A program made the translations under genes and the position numbers. A DNA stretch of 42,219 nucleotides from positions 1 to 42,219 of the forward strand of contig JAGXFH010000028.1 of NCBI GenBank assembly GCA_024637315.1. Direction: 5' to 3'. The stretch is from Brevirhabdus sp. GTDB lineage: Bacteria; Pseudomonadota; Alphaproteobacteria; Rhodobacterales; Rhodobacteraceae. The notes below the pieces were generated by a model. It saw nothing but the letters and a program-made list of their open reading frames with translations. It made no database searches and was not told the origin of the DNA. Positions 1-7,250 of this stretch are shown piece by piece (the stretch's first letter is position 1; each line of letters starts with the position of its first letter).

Positions 1-482
1 ACCACATCAAGGGCTGGAAACGCCATCTCGCTTCGGACCGGACCTCGTGCTCGAAAGCAACCGCCAACCAGATGCGACTGATGCTGCACGGCTGTGCCTA
101 CTGGTTGTGGTGGACGCTGCGGGCGGCCTGTCCAAAACGCTCCCCATGGCGGCGCGCCCAGTTCGACACGCTGCGCCTCCATCTGGTCAAGCTGGCCGCG
201 ACCATCGTCGAGAAGAAAACCCGGGTTGTCATGACGCTGCCAGCCTCATGCCCACGCCAGAGCCTTATCCGGTTCCTGTTCGACGCGCTCGCGCCGCCGC
301 TCCCGGCATGACGTCAAAAGCGCGCCCCGCTCACCCCGAAGCATCAACTTGAAAAGCCCCAGATGACACCGCCGTCCGCCGTGAAAACCCGGACGTAGAT
401 CACGCTTGAGCTCGCCATGGCACGCGCGCGCAAAACATGGTCTCACGGCCAATGACATGGGTGTCGTGAATTATCCGGGCTA
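1..482 (+). mobile_element. IS1380-type insertion sequence, 3' end
   Basis: This is the right-hand part of an insertion sequence that starts outside the window. It contains the transposase C-terminus (to 311) and about 170 bp of non-coding tail. The tail ends in GTGAATTATCCGGGCTAAG near 464-482, which resembles the terminal repeat of IS1380 elements as I remember it. Directly after it, an EamA permease reading frame resumes in the middle of the gene, so this element probably inserted into that gene. The exact IS end and target duplication cannot be fixed because the left end is missing. Confidence 0.6.
3..311 (+). CDS. IS1380-type transposase, C-terminal part (cut by window start)
   Basis: The frame is open from the first bases and reads HIKGWKRHLASDRTSCSKAT, followed by ANQMRLMLHGCAYWL and, near the end, TRVVMTLPASCPRQ. 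This matches the conserved C-terminal region of IS1380-family DDE transposases: a K-W-K..L.SDRTSC motif, an A-N-Q-x-R helix and a terminal L-P-x-S-C-P segment. About 102 residues are visible of a protein that is usually around 450. The stop is at 309-311. The family call rests on motif memory, and it is not possible to say whether the rest of the gene is intact. Confidence 0.7.
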   Translation, partial: HIKGWKRHLASDRTSCSKATANQMRLMLHGCAYWLWWTLRAACPKRSPWRRAQFDTLRLHLVKLAATIVEKKTRVVMTLPASCPRQSLIRFLFDALAPPLPA

Positions 483-914
483 AGAGGACCACTTCTGCTT
501 GTTGCAGGGTCTTTCGTCTGGGCGCTTTATACCGTCTGCCTACGACGCTGGAGCGTTCCGCTCACGCCATCCGCTTGCCTTGCGACAACGGTATTTTCAG
601 GGCTTCTGATAATGACGCCTTTCGCAGTTATCGCTGAAATGCCCACGGCGTCGATGCTGGCCGAACCGGCCGGACTTGGTAGCATTCTGTACGTCGGTAT
701 TGGAGCCTCGGTATTAGCATTCTGCGCGTGGCAAACGGGTGTGGCAAAGCTCGGCGCTTCGCGTGCAGGAGTGTTTCTAAATTTCGTCCCGGTCTTTACC
801 TTGATTCTTGGTGTTCTCGTTCTCAAAGAGCCTTTGACGCCTCAGAAGGTGATGGGGGTGGGCATGGTATTGCTGGGAGTATTGTTCAGTCGAACTGGCA
901 AAACATTTGTGTAG
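483..914 (+). pseudogene. EamA/DMT-family permease, 5'-truncated
   Basis: An open frame without a start codon runs from the IS end and reads PLLLVAGSFVWALYTV, then ASVLAFCAWQTGVAKLGASR and a final helix before GKTFV. This is the second EamA domain of a ten-helix drug/metabolite exporter, with the typical W-x-x-G-x-x-x-x-G-A-x-x-A-G and V-x-x-x-L-x-L-x-E pattern. About 143 residues remain of roughly 290. An in-frame ATG at 612 would give only the last 100 residues. The first half was presumably separated by the IS1380 insertion. The substrate cannot be inferred and the product is probably not functional. Confidence 0.7.
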
Positions 915-974
915 GCGGCTCGTTCATGCGGGCACATGCAACACACCAATACTGGGTCCGCTATGGGCTCAGAG

Positions 975-992
975 CCGTCATCTGACGGTTTT
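975..992 (+). terminator. Possible intrinsic terminator after the EamA remnant
   Basis: CCGTC-ATCT-GACGG forms a 5-bp stem with a 4-base loop and is followed by TTTT. It lies about 60 bp after the stop of the EamA fragment. The stem is short, so this is a modest call. The rest of 915-1080 shows no gene I can support. Confidence 0.4.
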
Positions 993-1080
993 GCTCGGGA
1001 ATAAGGACCTGTGTCCTTTACCCTGCTTCCAACGGGAATCTTATGTCAGGTGGCGAACACTAACATCATGGGGGCGGAGG

Positions 1081-1278
1081 CTATGCCTTGTCACGATCCG
1101 GCCATAATTCTTGCTTCAGATCACTAATACGACATGTAGAACCTGATGCTTCTGATGTAATAGCTATAGCCGAGGAAAATCCAGACTTTTCAATTGCCTC
1201 AGCCTTTGTTTCAGCTTGAATTTGTTTGGATTCCAGGCTGCTGTCATCGAATGAAAAAACGAGAAACGTTAAAGCCAC
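1081..1278 (-). CDS. Small hypothetical protein (65 aa) behind an FNR-like box
   Basis: A GTG start at 1278 is preceded on the reverse strand by GGAGAG at a good distance and encodes VALTFLVFSFDD, then a polar stretch rich in S, E, K and A, ending in WPDRDKA. I do not recognise the family and there are no membrane segments. Support for a real gene comes from the ribosome-binding site and from an FNR-type dyad centred about 65 bp upstream (1337-1350). Base composition is lower in GC than in neighbouring genes. An in-frame TTG at 1299 would add seven residues but has no ribosome-binding site. It could still be a chance frame in IS debris. Confidence 0.4.
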   Translation of the reverse strand: MALTFLVFSFDDSSLESKQIQAETKAEAIEKSGFSSAIAITSEASGSTCRISDLKQELWPDRDKA

Positions 1279-1336
1279 TTCAACTCTCCAAGGCTGCAAC
1301 TGCCATCCTGCTTAACCGTTTCAATGCGTCGAAATT

Positions 1337-1350
1337 ATGATCCAGATCAA
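1337..1350 (-). promoter_or_regulatory. FNR/FixK-type box
   Basis: On the plus strand the sequence is ATGAT-CCAG-ATCAA. Read toward the small reverse-strand gene it is TTGAT-CTGG-ATCAT, a match at nine of ten positions to the FNR consensus TTGAT-N4-ATCAA. It is centred about 65 bp from the GTG start at 1278, a usual activator distance. Binding is inferred from the pattern alone. Confidence 0.45.
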
Positions 1351-1560
1351 ACTTGCGGCGTTAAGGCTCTCACATCCGCTATAACGTAGCATTGTGAGGT
1401 CAGAGAGGCAGGGGAATCGCTTTTGGAACTGACAGGTCGCCATGAGCGATCAAAACGCCACTTTCGGCCTACGAGCGCAACGAGAACGCACGGTTCGTTC
1501 CCAGTATGTTCACGTTTGGGCACGATCAAAATCCAAAAGCGATTGCCCTGAGGTCAGAGG

Positions 1561-1721
1561 TGGTCCTGCTTATTCGACCACATTGCAGCCCAGCTAAGGT
1601 GGATCAGGGTTTCATGTCAGGCTGCCATTCTCACGGGGTCTGTTTTGCTCACATGGGCCTCGTCTGGGGTCAAGATGCCGTGGGTCGAGTGCGGTCGTTC
1701 AGTGTTGTACAACTGAACGCC
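1561..1721 (-). mobile_element. IS3-type integrase tail and IS end (remnant)
   Basis: On the reverse strand, 1721 to 1617 reads GVQLYNTERPHSTHGILTPD, then EAHVSKTDPVRMAA and a stop. This is the C-terminal end of an IS3-family OrfB/rve integrase (Y-N-x-E-R-P-H-S..G..TP-x-E-A). Only 34 codons remain. The non-coding stretch beyond the stop (1561-1611) resembles a second sequence at 39555-39605 in the same orientation, so it is likely the end of the IS. At 1721 the frame meets an unrelated gene fragment. The region 1300-1560 otherwise holds no gene I can support. Confidence 0.6.
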
Positions 1722-1954
1722 AGAACACCCACGTTATCGAGTGCCGCGAGGTTTTTTATCGATGGCACCCTTGGTTTGGCCAATCGGTTTATGTCCATGA
1801 GGAGATCAATAAGCCCGGTGATTTAGTGTTTCGGTGTAATGTACTGGCGGCCGGGCGGACCGATTTCTGGAAGTCCCCGTATGAATGTTTGATCGGGTCG
1901 CGTGTGCCGCCTGTTGCGGGGTCGATACGGCACATGTGGGCCTGTATGCCCTGA
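1722..1954 (+). pseudogene. DUF5372-like ORF of a recombinase module, 5'-truncated
   Basis: A plus-strand frame without a start reads EVFYRWHPWFGQSVYVHEE, then AAGRTDFWKSPYECLIGSR, and stops at 1952-1954. The Y-R-W-H-P-W-x-G motif near the front resembles the small DUF5372-type proteins that I recall being encoded ahead of serine-recombinase modules in proteobacteria. Its 5' end is replaced by the IS3 remnant. The next small gene at 2069 and the beginning of a recombinase at 2244 fit that module. The family name is from memory and moderately uncertain. Confidence 0.4.
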
Positions 1955-2068
1955 CAGCCCTTGCAGATCTGATCCGCGATGCTGGCTGTGGCTCTTTCGA
2001 TAAATCCGACTCCTCATCACGCGCTGGCGCAGCATTGGACTCTGAGCCCACGATTCGGAGGTCGGCCA

Positions 2069-2254
2069 ATGCCGCGCAAAACGATGACAACGCAACTCGA
2101 ACTATTCCCGGGGACCCGATCCACAACTGCGACACCAATCCCGCCTTGGCAGAGCCTGCCCGACGACACGCGGCAAGCGCTAACGCGGTTAATGGCGCGC
2201 CTGATGATGGAACATGCGTGCACGGCGGACAGGGAGAGCGATCATGAAGCATGA
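2069..2254 (+). CDS. Small recombinase-associated protein (61 aa)
   Basis: The ATG at 2069 follows GGAGG at 7 bp. The protein starts MPRKTMTTQLELFPG and continues with PWQSLPDDTRQALTRLMARL, then a short acidic tail. The pattern of a QL-x-L-F start, a P-x-W-x-x-L-P-x-x-T-R motif and a helix ending R-L-M is one I associate with a short gene that precedes large serine recombinases. It overlaps by 11 bp the start of such a gene at 2244, which is lost after about ten codons. No biochemical role is known to me. An upstream in-frame ATG at 1979 lacks a ribosome-binding site. Confidence 0.5.
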   Translation: MPRKTMTTQLELFPGTRSTTATPIPPWQSLPDDTRQALTRLMARLMMEHACTADRESDHEA

Positions 2255-2274
2255 CAAAATTGGTACGCAGCACT
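2244..2274 (+). pseudogene. Start of a serine recombinase, truncated after about 10 codons
   Basis: An ATG at 2244, with GGGAG in front and overlapping the previous gene, begins MKHDKIGTQH. This matches the usual opening K-I-x-x-Q-H-L of the large resolvase-type recombinases that follow the small gene upstream. After the tenth codon the expected YVRQSS catalytic segment is absent and the sequence runs into the spacer behind the histidine-kinase gene. The breakpoint is near 2275. Confidence 0.35.
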
Positions 2275-2358
2275 CGCAGGATAAGTGTGTCCAGAGAACG
2301 GCCGTGCTCAATCGTCAAAAAAGTTTGCGACAGAACCCTGCGTCATCGCAAAACACGG

Positions 2359-3699
2359 TCAGTCTCTGGAGGTCCCCATCGGTAATAAGAACCGCGCTTC
2401 GAATCCGTCCAACGCACCCGACCTTGGCGACGCCAAAGTCAGGCTACTTCCCGTGCGATTTGCGATCGCGGCGACGATGGTGAGCCCCAACCCGCTACCA
2501 TTCGAGTTCTGCGTGCCTCGCTGAAAACGGTCAGTCAATCGGGCGAGGCGAATCGGCTCCACGACCGGCCCTGCGTTCGAGACGATCAGATCGCCCCCCG
2601 GCGTGAGGGTAACCGCGACCTCATCCTTGGCAGCGCCATGGCGAAGCGCGTTCTCCACCAGATTTCGGCAGACGATGCCAAGCGCGTCGGGATCGATGGT
2701 TGACAGAACCGGCGTCTCGGGAAGTTCGAACGCAATCGCGGGCGACTGCGGACCGCGCGCCATGTCCTCGACTACGATGCGCAGGGCCGTCCGCACATCA
2801 TGTGGCGTTTCCGAGATCAGGCGACCACCCTCGGCCCGTGCCAGCTGCATCAGCCGTTCGGTCCGGCGGGTCAGCCGCTTCAGCGACTCCTCGATATCGG
2901 TCGCACGTTGCGCGGCCGCCCTGTCTTGGGTTTCCGATTTTAGCCGCTGCGTCTGCGCGATGGCACCGGCCAGCGGGGTCCGCAGTTCGTGGGCTGCATT
3001 GGCCGCAAAGCTGCGCTCGGCCTCGAAGGCGTCACGCAGCCGATCCAGCAAGTTGTTCAGTGTGGCGGCGAGCGGCGCAATCTCGGTTGGCAAGTCATCG
3101 GCTGGCACCTCCGAGAGGTCGCGGGCGCTGCGCGTGTCAAGCCGGGTGCGGAACTTCCGGAGAGGGGCAAGGCTGAACCGAACGGCAAAGATGATCGCCG
3201 CGAGCGCCAAAGGCAGCACGACCAGCAACGGCAAGCCGAGAGCCATCCGGATTTCCGCTGCGACCGACGCACGATGCGCCAACCGTTCCGCCACTGTAAT
3301 GCGGATCGTGCCTTGCAGCGCCGCATCGCTATAGAGGCGATGTGTGGTCGTTTGACGAAAGCCCGGTCCGTCGTAAGGCGGGAAAATAGCAGGGTCGGCG
3401 GCATGGGATTGCAGCAGGATGCGCCCCTCGGCGTCGCGGACCACATAAGTGAAAAACTCGTCATGCTCGCGGATCGGCGCGAGGCGCTGGGTCACCCCCT
3501 GATCTTCCCGCCCGACGATGTCGGTCACGGCCAGCGGCAGGATACGCTCGGCGGTCTCGCGGAGCGCGCTGTCGAAAACCTCGTCCATCTCGCCCCGGAC
3601 GATCACGGCAGTGATCGTCGCGGCCAGAAGCCAGAGGACCGTCAGAACGAGACCGAGCGACAGGCCAAGTCGCGCCTGAAGGCTGGCGGGCCACCTCAT
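2359..3699 (-). CDS. Sensor histidine kinase, QseC/TctE type
   Basis: This 446-residue inner-membrane kinase has a first membrane segment at about 10-34, a periplasmic sensor region to about 152 and a second segment at about 153-174. A HAMP-like linker and the dimerisation/phosphorylation box AAHELRTPL follow, with His237 as acceptor. The ATPase part shows N-box NLVENALRHG and G2 box GSGLGL. The G1 box reads SNAGPVV rather than D-x-G-x-G, a variation worth noting. The start is fixed by the ATGA overlap with the response-regulator stop; an upstream extension would run inside that gene. The pair faces the PepSY/flavocytochrome operon divergently and probably controls it. The ligand is unknown. 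Confidence 0.9.
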   Translation of the reverse strand: MRWPASLQARLGLSLGLVLTVLWLLAATITAVIVRGEMDEVFDSALRETAERILPLAVTDIVGREDQGVTQRLAPIREHDEFFTYVVRDAEGRILLQSHAADPAIFPPYDGPGFRQTTTHRLYSDAALQGTIRITVAERLAHRASVAAEIRMALGLPLLVVLPLALAAIIFAVRFSLAPLRKFRTRLDTRSARDLSEVPADDLPTEIAPLAATLNNLLDRLRDAFEAERSFAANAAHELRTPLAGAIAQTQRLKSETQDRAAAQRATDIEESLKRLTRRTERLMQLARAEGGRLISETPHDVRTALRIVVEDMARGPQSPAIAFELPETPVLSTIDPDALGIVCRNLVENALRHGAAKDEVAVTLTPGGDLIVSNAGPVVEPIRLARLTDRFQRGTQNSNGSGLGLTIVAAIANRTGSSLTLASPRSGALDGFEARFLLPMGTSRD

Positions 3700-4355
3700 G
3701 GCTTGCCCAAGCGGTAGCCCATGCCGCGTTCGGTCACAATGACCTGCGCCCCGAGCTTTTTGCGCAGGCGGCTTACGTGGACTTCGATGGTGTTGCTTTC
3801 GACCTCGGCGTCGAAGGCGTAGAGCTTTTCTTCGAGCTGCGGCTTGGACAGAAGTAGCCCCGGGCGCGCAAGGAAGGCCTCGAATAGCGCCCATTCACGG
3901 GCCGTCAGTTGCACTGGCTTGCCATCTCGTTGGATGCTGCGTGCGGCCAGATCGATGTCTAGCGACCCATGGGTGACAATGGGGTTGGGGTTGCCGCTGT
4001 AGCGCCGCGTGACCGAACCGATCCGGGCCGACAATTCAGCCAAGTCGAAAGGCTTCACGAGGTAGTCGTCGGCGCCCGCGTTCAACCCCTCGATCCGGTC
4101 CGAGATCTGGTCGAGTGCGGTCAGGATGATGACCGGCGTCACGTCGCCCCGCGCGCGCAGGCCCTTGAGGAACGTGATGCCACGCCCGTCCGGCAGCATG
4201 AGGTCGAGCAGGATCAGGTCGTAGGAGGTTGCGCCTTTCGCGTCGCCAGCAGCATCGAGCCGTGTGACCCAGTCCACCGATTGGCCACCTGCCGCGATCT
4301 GGTCGCGCACGGCCGCGCCAAGTGTCGTGTCGTCCTCGATCAGCAGGATGCGCAT
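3696..4355 (-). CDS. OmpR-family response regulator, QseB/PmrA type
   Basis: The 219-residue protein has an N-terminal receiver domain (1-115) with acidic pair E7/D8-D9, phosphoacceptor Asp51 in LILLDLMLPDG and Lys101 in DDYLVKPFD. A winged-helix DNA-binding domain follows, with TAREWALFEAFL and the recognition helix EVHVSRLRKKLG. It is the first gene of a two-gene unit with the kinase (ATGA overlap). It is transcribed away from the PepSY operon at 4504, and the 150-bp spacer carries a GCTGAC direct repeat that could be its binding site. In this family such pairs sense cations or membrane-active stress; here the signal is inferred only from the neighbouring redox genes. Confidence 0.92.
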   Translation of the reverse strand: MRILLIEDDTTLGAAVRDQIAAGGQSVDWVTRLDAAGDAKGATSYDLILLDLMLPDGRGITFLKGLRARGDVTPVIILTALDQISDRIEGLNAGADDYLVKPFDLAELSARIGSVTRRYSGNPNPIVTHGSLDIDLAARSIQRDGKPVQLTAREWALFEAFLARPGLLLSKPQLEEKLYAFDAEVESNTIEVHVSRLRKKLGAQVIVTERGMGYRLGKP

Positions 4356-4402
4356 GGGGTTTGATCTTTCCTTTTGTGTTTGACCTGCTTTTGGCGGTTT
4401 CT

Positions 4403-4419
4403 GCTGACATAAAGCTGAC
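4403..4419. promoter_or_regulatory. GCTGAC direct repeat in the divergent promoter region
   Basis: GCTGAC occurs at 4403-4408 and again at 4414-4419, exactly 11 bp apart (one helical turn), followed by an inverted GTCAG near 4449. Tandem half-sites one turn apart are the normal layout for OmpR-family regulators. The site lies between the regulator gene (start 4355) and the PepSY gene (start 4504). Binding by the adjacent regulator is an inference. Confidence 0.45.
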
Positions 4420-4503
4420 GCTTTCCGGTGAACCTCTTCAGCCTGCCGTCAGCTTCGCGGCGCATAAGGTGTATCAAGAGGCGTTCCATGAGGAGTTTGA
4501 CCC

Positions 4504-4827
4504 ATGAAGAAGACATTGACAATTCTTGGCTTTCTCGCGGTCTTCCCGGCCGGCGTCGCGCTGGCGGACGACGACTGCTTCGTGCCGATGGCCGATTGGC
4601 AGCCGCGCGACGCCGTCGTCCGGCTGGCTGAGGAGAACGGCTGGACGGTGCGCCGCATCAAGATCGACGACGGCTGCTATGAGATCGACGGTCGGAATGC
4701 CAGTGGGCGGCAGATCGAGGTGACGGTCCATCCTGCAACTTTGGAAGTGATCGAGTTCGAATACGAAGATGAAGACGACGATGACGATTGGCGGGAAGGT
4801 TATCGCGAAAGAAACCAAGATGACTGA
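4504..4827 (+). CDS. Periplasmic PepSY-like protein
   Basis: This 107-residue protein begins with a clear signal peptide (MKKTLTILGFLAVFPAGVAL, cleavage after ALA) and continues ADDDCFVPMADWQPRDAVV. It has the PepSY-like fold signature: a helix with A-x-x-x-A-E-x-N-G-W, then GCYEIDGRNASGRQIEV and a terminal V-I-E-F-E-Y. The end is strongly acidic (EYEDEDDDDD) and could bind cations. Two cysteines (C20 after the signal region and C57) may form a disulfide. It is the first gene of the operon and has a close paralogue at 6353. GGAG lies before the ATG. Its role is probably to accompany or modulate the membrane reductase next door. Confidence 0.85.
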   Translation: MKKTLTILGFLAVFPAGVALADDDCFVPMADWQPRDAVVRLAEENGWTVRRIKIDDGCYEIDGRNASGRQIEVTVHPATLEVIEFEYEDEDDDDDWREGYRERNQDD

Positions 4828-6169
4828 TGCAGCACATCGCCAGGGCAATGCCCCGGTGCCGGGTTTTCCGACACTCCCCGGGCTTCCCCTGATCTCGCCT
4901 CTGGCCCTGACGGGCCCGTTGCTGGTGGCGCTGCCGTGCCTGCTGGCGGCGCTGCTCGGGTTCAACACCTACGCGCCTTATGGCGCGGATGCGGCACTCG
5001 GCATCGCCGTCGGGGCCGCGGCGGTTGTCGCGATGGCGCAGACCCTGATCCTCGCCGCGCGGCCGCCTATGGTGGAGCCCTTGTTCGGCGGACTCGACCG
5101 CATGTACCGGGTCCACAAGTGGCTGGGTATTTCCGCGATGGTCCTGATGATCCTGCACCAGCAGATCGAGCCGGATTTCGAGCGATTGGTTCGTGAAACC
5201 TCCCTTGGTGAACTGGGCGAAGAGGCGGGCGAGCTCGCCTTCAACGCGCTTCTCGCGCTGGTCGCGATCAGCTGGTTCCGGCGGCTGCCCTTCATCGGGC
5301 TGGAAGTCCCCTATCAGATCTGGCGGTTCAGCCATCGTTTCATGGGGGCCCTGTTTGCCATCGTGGTCTTTCACCAGTTCTTCGTCGATATGCCGACGGG
5401 CGTCGATCCCGCGCTTTCGATGTTGCTGAACACCTTCGGCTCGGCCGGGGTAATCGCCTGGGTTCTGACCGAGTTCGTGACCCCACGCCTGCGGCGCAGA
5501 GAGTACACCGTCAGTGAGATCAGCCAGACCGGCGACACCACCACGCTGACGCTCAGCCCAAGAGGGCGTGCCATGCATTGGCGGCCGGGACAATTCGCCT
5601 TCTTCCGCGCGCCGGAGGCAGGAATGTCCGAGCCGCACCCTTTCACGATCGCCAGTGCCCTGCGTCCTGATGGCACGCTGACGTTTTCCATCCGGGCCCT
5701 CGGCGGCTGGACACGGAGTCTTCCCGCGACCTTGCGGGCCGGGACGCGCGTGCAGGTCGAGGGCCCATATGGACGGTTCGACTTCCGCAAGGGCGGTGCG
5801 CGCCAGATCTGGCTGGCAGGCGGCATCGGCATCACGCCGTTCCTTGCTTGGGCGGAAAGCCTGACCGAGGCGGAGAGGCGCGACATTCACCTCATCCACT
5901 GCGTCCGGGCACAAGAGGACGCGATCGGCGTGGAGACGCTGCGGGCTGCGGCCGTCCGCAACCCGAGGTTCAGTTTCGAGGTGGTCGTCACGACGCGTGA
6001 TGGCCGGCTCACGGCCGAGCATCTGATCAGCGCGGCACCTTTCACGGTCAAGGATGCCGATCTGTGGTTCTGCGGCCCGACCGGCCTGAAGGACGGGATC
6101 CTCAAGGGCCTGAAGGTGCAGGGCCAGACGCCGAGCCGGGTCCGCTTCGAGCAGTTCGAATTCACCTGA
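4820..6169 (+). CDS. Ferric-reductase-like flavocytochrome
   Basis: This 449-residue membrane oxidoreductase has several helices within 27-222 carrying paired histidines, His99/His113 and His172/His185, spaced as expected for two haems b. A cytosolic FAD-binding domain follows (WRPGQFAFF, then HPFTIASAL at 273), then an NAD(P)-binding domain with GGIGITPFLAW (about 334) and a C-terminal CGPTGLKDG. The order fits the ferric reductase/NOX superfamily. ATG at 4820 overlaps the previous gene by 8 bp; an in-frame ATG at 4769 lies inside that gene. Electrons from cytosolic NAD(P)H are expected to cross to periplasmic acceptors. The true acceptor (ferric iron, a flavoprotein or other) is not visible. 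Confidence 0.88.
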   Translation: MTDAAHRQGNAPVPGFPTLPGLPLISPLALTGPLLVALPCLLAALLGFNTYAPYGADAALGIAVGAAAVVAMAQTLILAARPPMVEPLFGGLDRMYRVHKWLGISAMVLMILHQQIEPDFERLVRETSLGELGEEAGELAFNALLALVAISWFRRLPFIGLEVPYQIWRFSHRFMGALFAIVVFHQFFVDMPTGVDPALSMLLNTFGSAGVIAWVLTEFVTPRLRRREYTVSEISQTGDTTTLTLSPRGRAMHWRPGQFAFFRAPEAGMSEPHPFTIASALRPDGTLTFSIRALGGWTRSLPATLRAGTRVQVEGPYGRFDFRKGGARQIWLAGGIGITPFLAWAESLTEAERRDIHLIHCVRAQEDAIGVETLRAAAVRNPRFSFEVVVTTRDGRLTAEHLISAAPFTVKDADLWFCGPTGLKDGILKGLKVQGQTPSRVRFEQFEFT

Positions 6170-6222
6170 TACTTGGCCCGCCGCATCGCCAGGCCCGGCG
6201 TGCGCCTCACGACCAGAACACT

Positions 6223-6251
6223 GGCCCCGCTTTCACAAGCGGGGCCTTTTT
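6223..6251 (+). terminator. Intrinsic terminator after the flavocytochrome gene
   Basis: A perfect 10-bp stem GGCCCCGCTT/AAGCGGGGCC with loop TCAC is followed by five T. It lies 54 bp after the stop at 6169 and splits the cluster, so the genes from 6353 need their own promoter in 6252-6340 or depend on read-through. Confidence 0.88.
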
Positions 6252-6352
6252 CGTTCCTGACGGCAAGCTGAAGCGGGAATCGCAGCGCCGTCAGGAAGCC
6301 CTCAGGTCCGACCTCCAAATTCGTCTCAGCAGACAAAAAAGGAGACTCTGCC

Positions 6353-6730
6353 ATGAAAAAGACCCTGATTGCCCTTTCCCTTGTTGCGGTGCTGCCCGCA
6401 GGTTTGGCGCTTGCGGATGATGAGGACTGCTTCGCGCCCCGCGATCAATGGCAGTCGCGCGAAGCTGCGATGCAAGTGGCCGAACAGAATGGCTGGACCG
6501 TGCGCGAATTCGAGATCGACGATGGCTGTTACGAGATCGAGGGCAGCGATAGCGACGGCCGCAAGATCGAGGTCAAGCTCGATCCGGCAAAGCTCCAAGT
6601 CGTCGAATTGGACTACGAGGATGACGACGACCGCGGCAATGCCCGCAATCCGGCGCCCGCCGGAACTGTGGCTCCGCCGCAGAATGGCCTCTTTGGTAAC
6701 GGTGCTCCCCCGCAGGTCCAGGTGAACTGA
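6353..6730 (+). CDS. Periplasmic PepSY-like protein, second copy
   Basis: The 125-residue product has a signal peptide (MKKTLIALSLVAVLPAGLAL, cleavage after ALA) followed by DDEDCFAPRDQWQSREAAM. It parallels the 4504 protein along its length: A-E-Q-N-G-W, then DDGCYEIEG, GRKIEVKLDP and VVELDYEDDDD. It differs by a proline-rich tail of about 30 residues (NPAPAGTVAPPQ). AGGAG precedes the ATG. The two paralogues flank the flavocytochrome gene, which suggests duplication in place. It heads the second transcript with DUF2271, the flavoprotein and ApbE. Confidence 0.85.
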   Translation: MKKTLIALSLVAVLPAGLALADDEDCFAPRDQWQSREAAMQVAEQNGWTVREFEIDDGCYEIEGSDSDGRKIEVKLDPAKLQVVELDYEDDDDRGNARNPAPAGTVAPPQNGLFGNGAPPQVQVN

Positions 6731-6768
6731 GCCGCCTAGCATCCCCTCTCTGAAAAAGGATCCATCCG

Positions 6769-7239
6769 ATGAAATCCCTACTCGCAACGCTTGCGCTGAC
6801 CACAGCGCTGACGCTTCCCGGCCTTGCCATGGCCAAGCCGGTCGCACTGACCACCACATTGAACAATTACGGCGGCGACGGGGCCTATCTTGCGCTCTAC
6901 GTCACCGATGCCTCGGGCGCCTATGTTGGCAGCCTGTGGATGGCCGGCGGCAAGTCCAAATACTATGAGCATCTGAGCGACTGGTACCGCGCCATGGGCG
7001 GCGATACCGCTCAGGTGAACGGCATCACCGGCGCCAGCGTCGGCGCGGGCCGCAGTCTCGAGATCACGCTTGATCTGGCCGATGCGCTGTTCGACGCGGG
7101 CTACACGCTCCACATCGACGCGGCGGTCGAGGATATGCGTGACAGCCCGAACGAGGTGGCGGTGCCGCTTACGACCGATGGCGCGGGCACTCCGGTGACC
7201 GGGCGGCGCTACATCGCCAGCTTCTCCTACGACATGTGA
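6769..7239 (+). CDS. DUF2271 family periplasmic protein
   Basis: The protein has 156 residues: a signal peptide (to about residue 22, ALTLPGLAMA) and a beta-rich domain with YLALYVTDASGAYVGSLWMA, YYEHLSDWYR, and ITGASVGAGRSLEI. This is the DUF2271 pattern; such proteins are regularly encoded with PepSY-domain membrane proteins and ApbE. There are no cysteines or haem motifs. It ends in a TGA that overlaps a possible GTG (7236) of the next gene. Its biochemical role is unknown; by context it sits in the periplasm beside a flavin-dependent electron path. Confidence 0.82.
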   Translation: MKSLLATLALTTALTLPGLAMAKPVALTTTLNNYGGDGAYLALYVTDASGAYVGSLWMAGGKSKYYEHLSDWYRAMGGDTAQVNGITGASVGAGRSLEITLDLADALFDAGYTLHIDAAVEDMRDSPNEVAVPLTTDGAGTPVTGRRYIASFSYDM

Positions 7240-7250
7240 GGGGCAGGGCC

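Noticed and set aside
4658-6022. 454-codon open frame on the reverse strand opposite the flavocytochrome gene
   Set aside because: It lies fully antisense to a gene with clear domains, is rich in R, P, H and Q, and has no motif; such frames arise from GC-rich codon bias.
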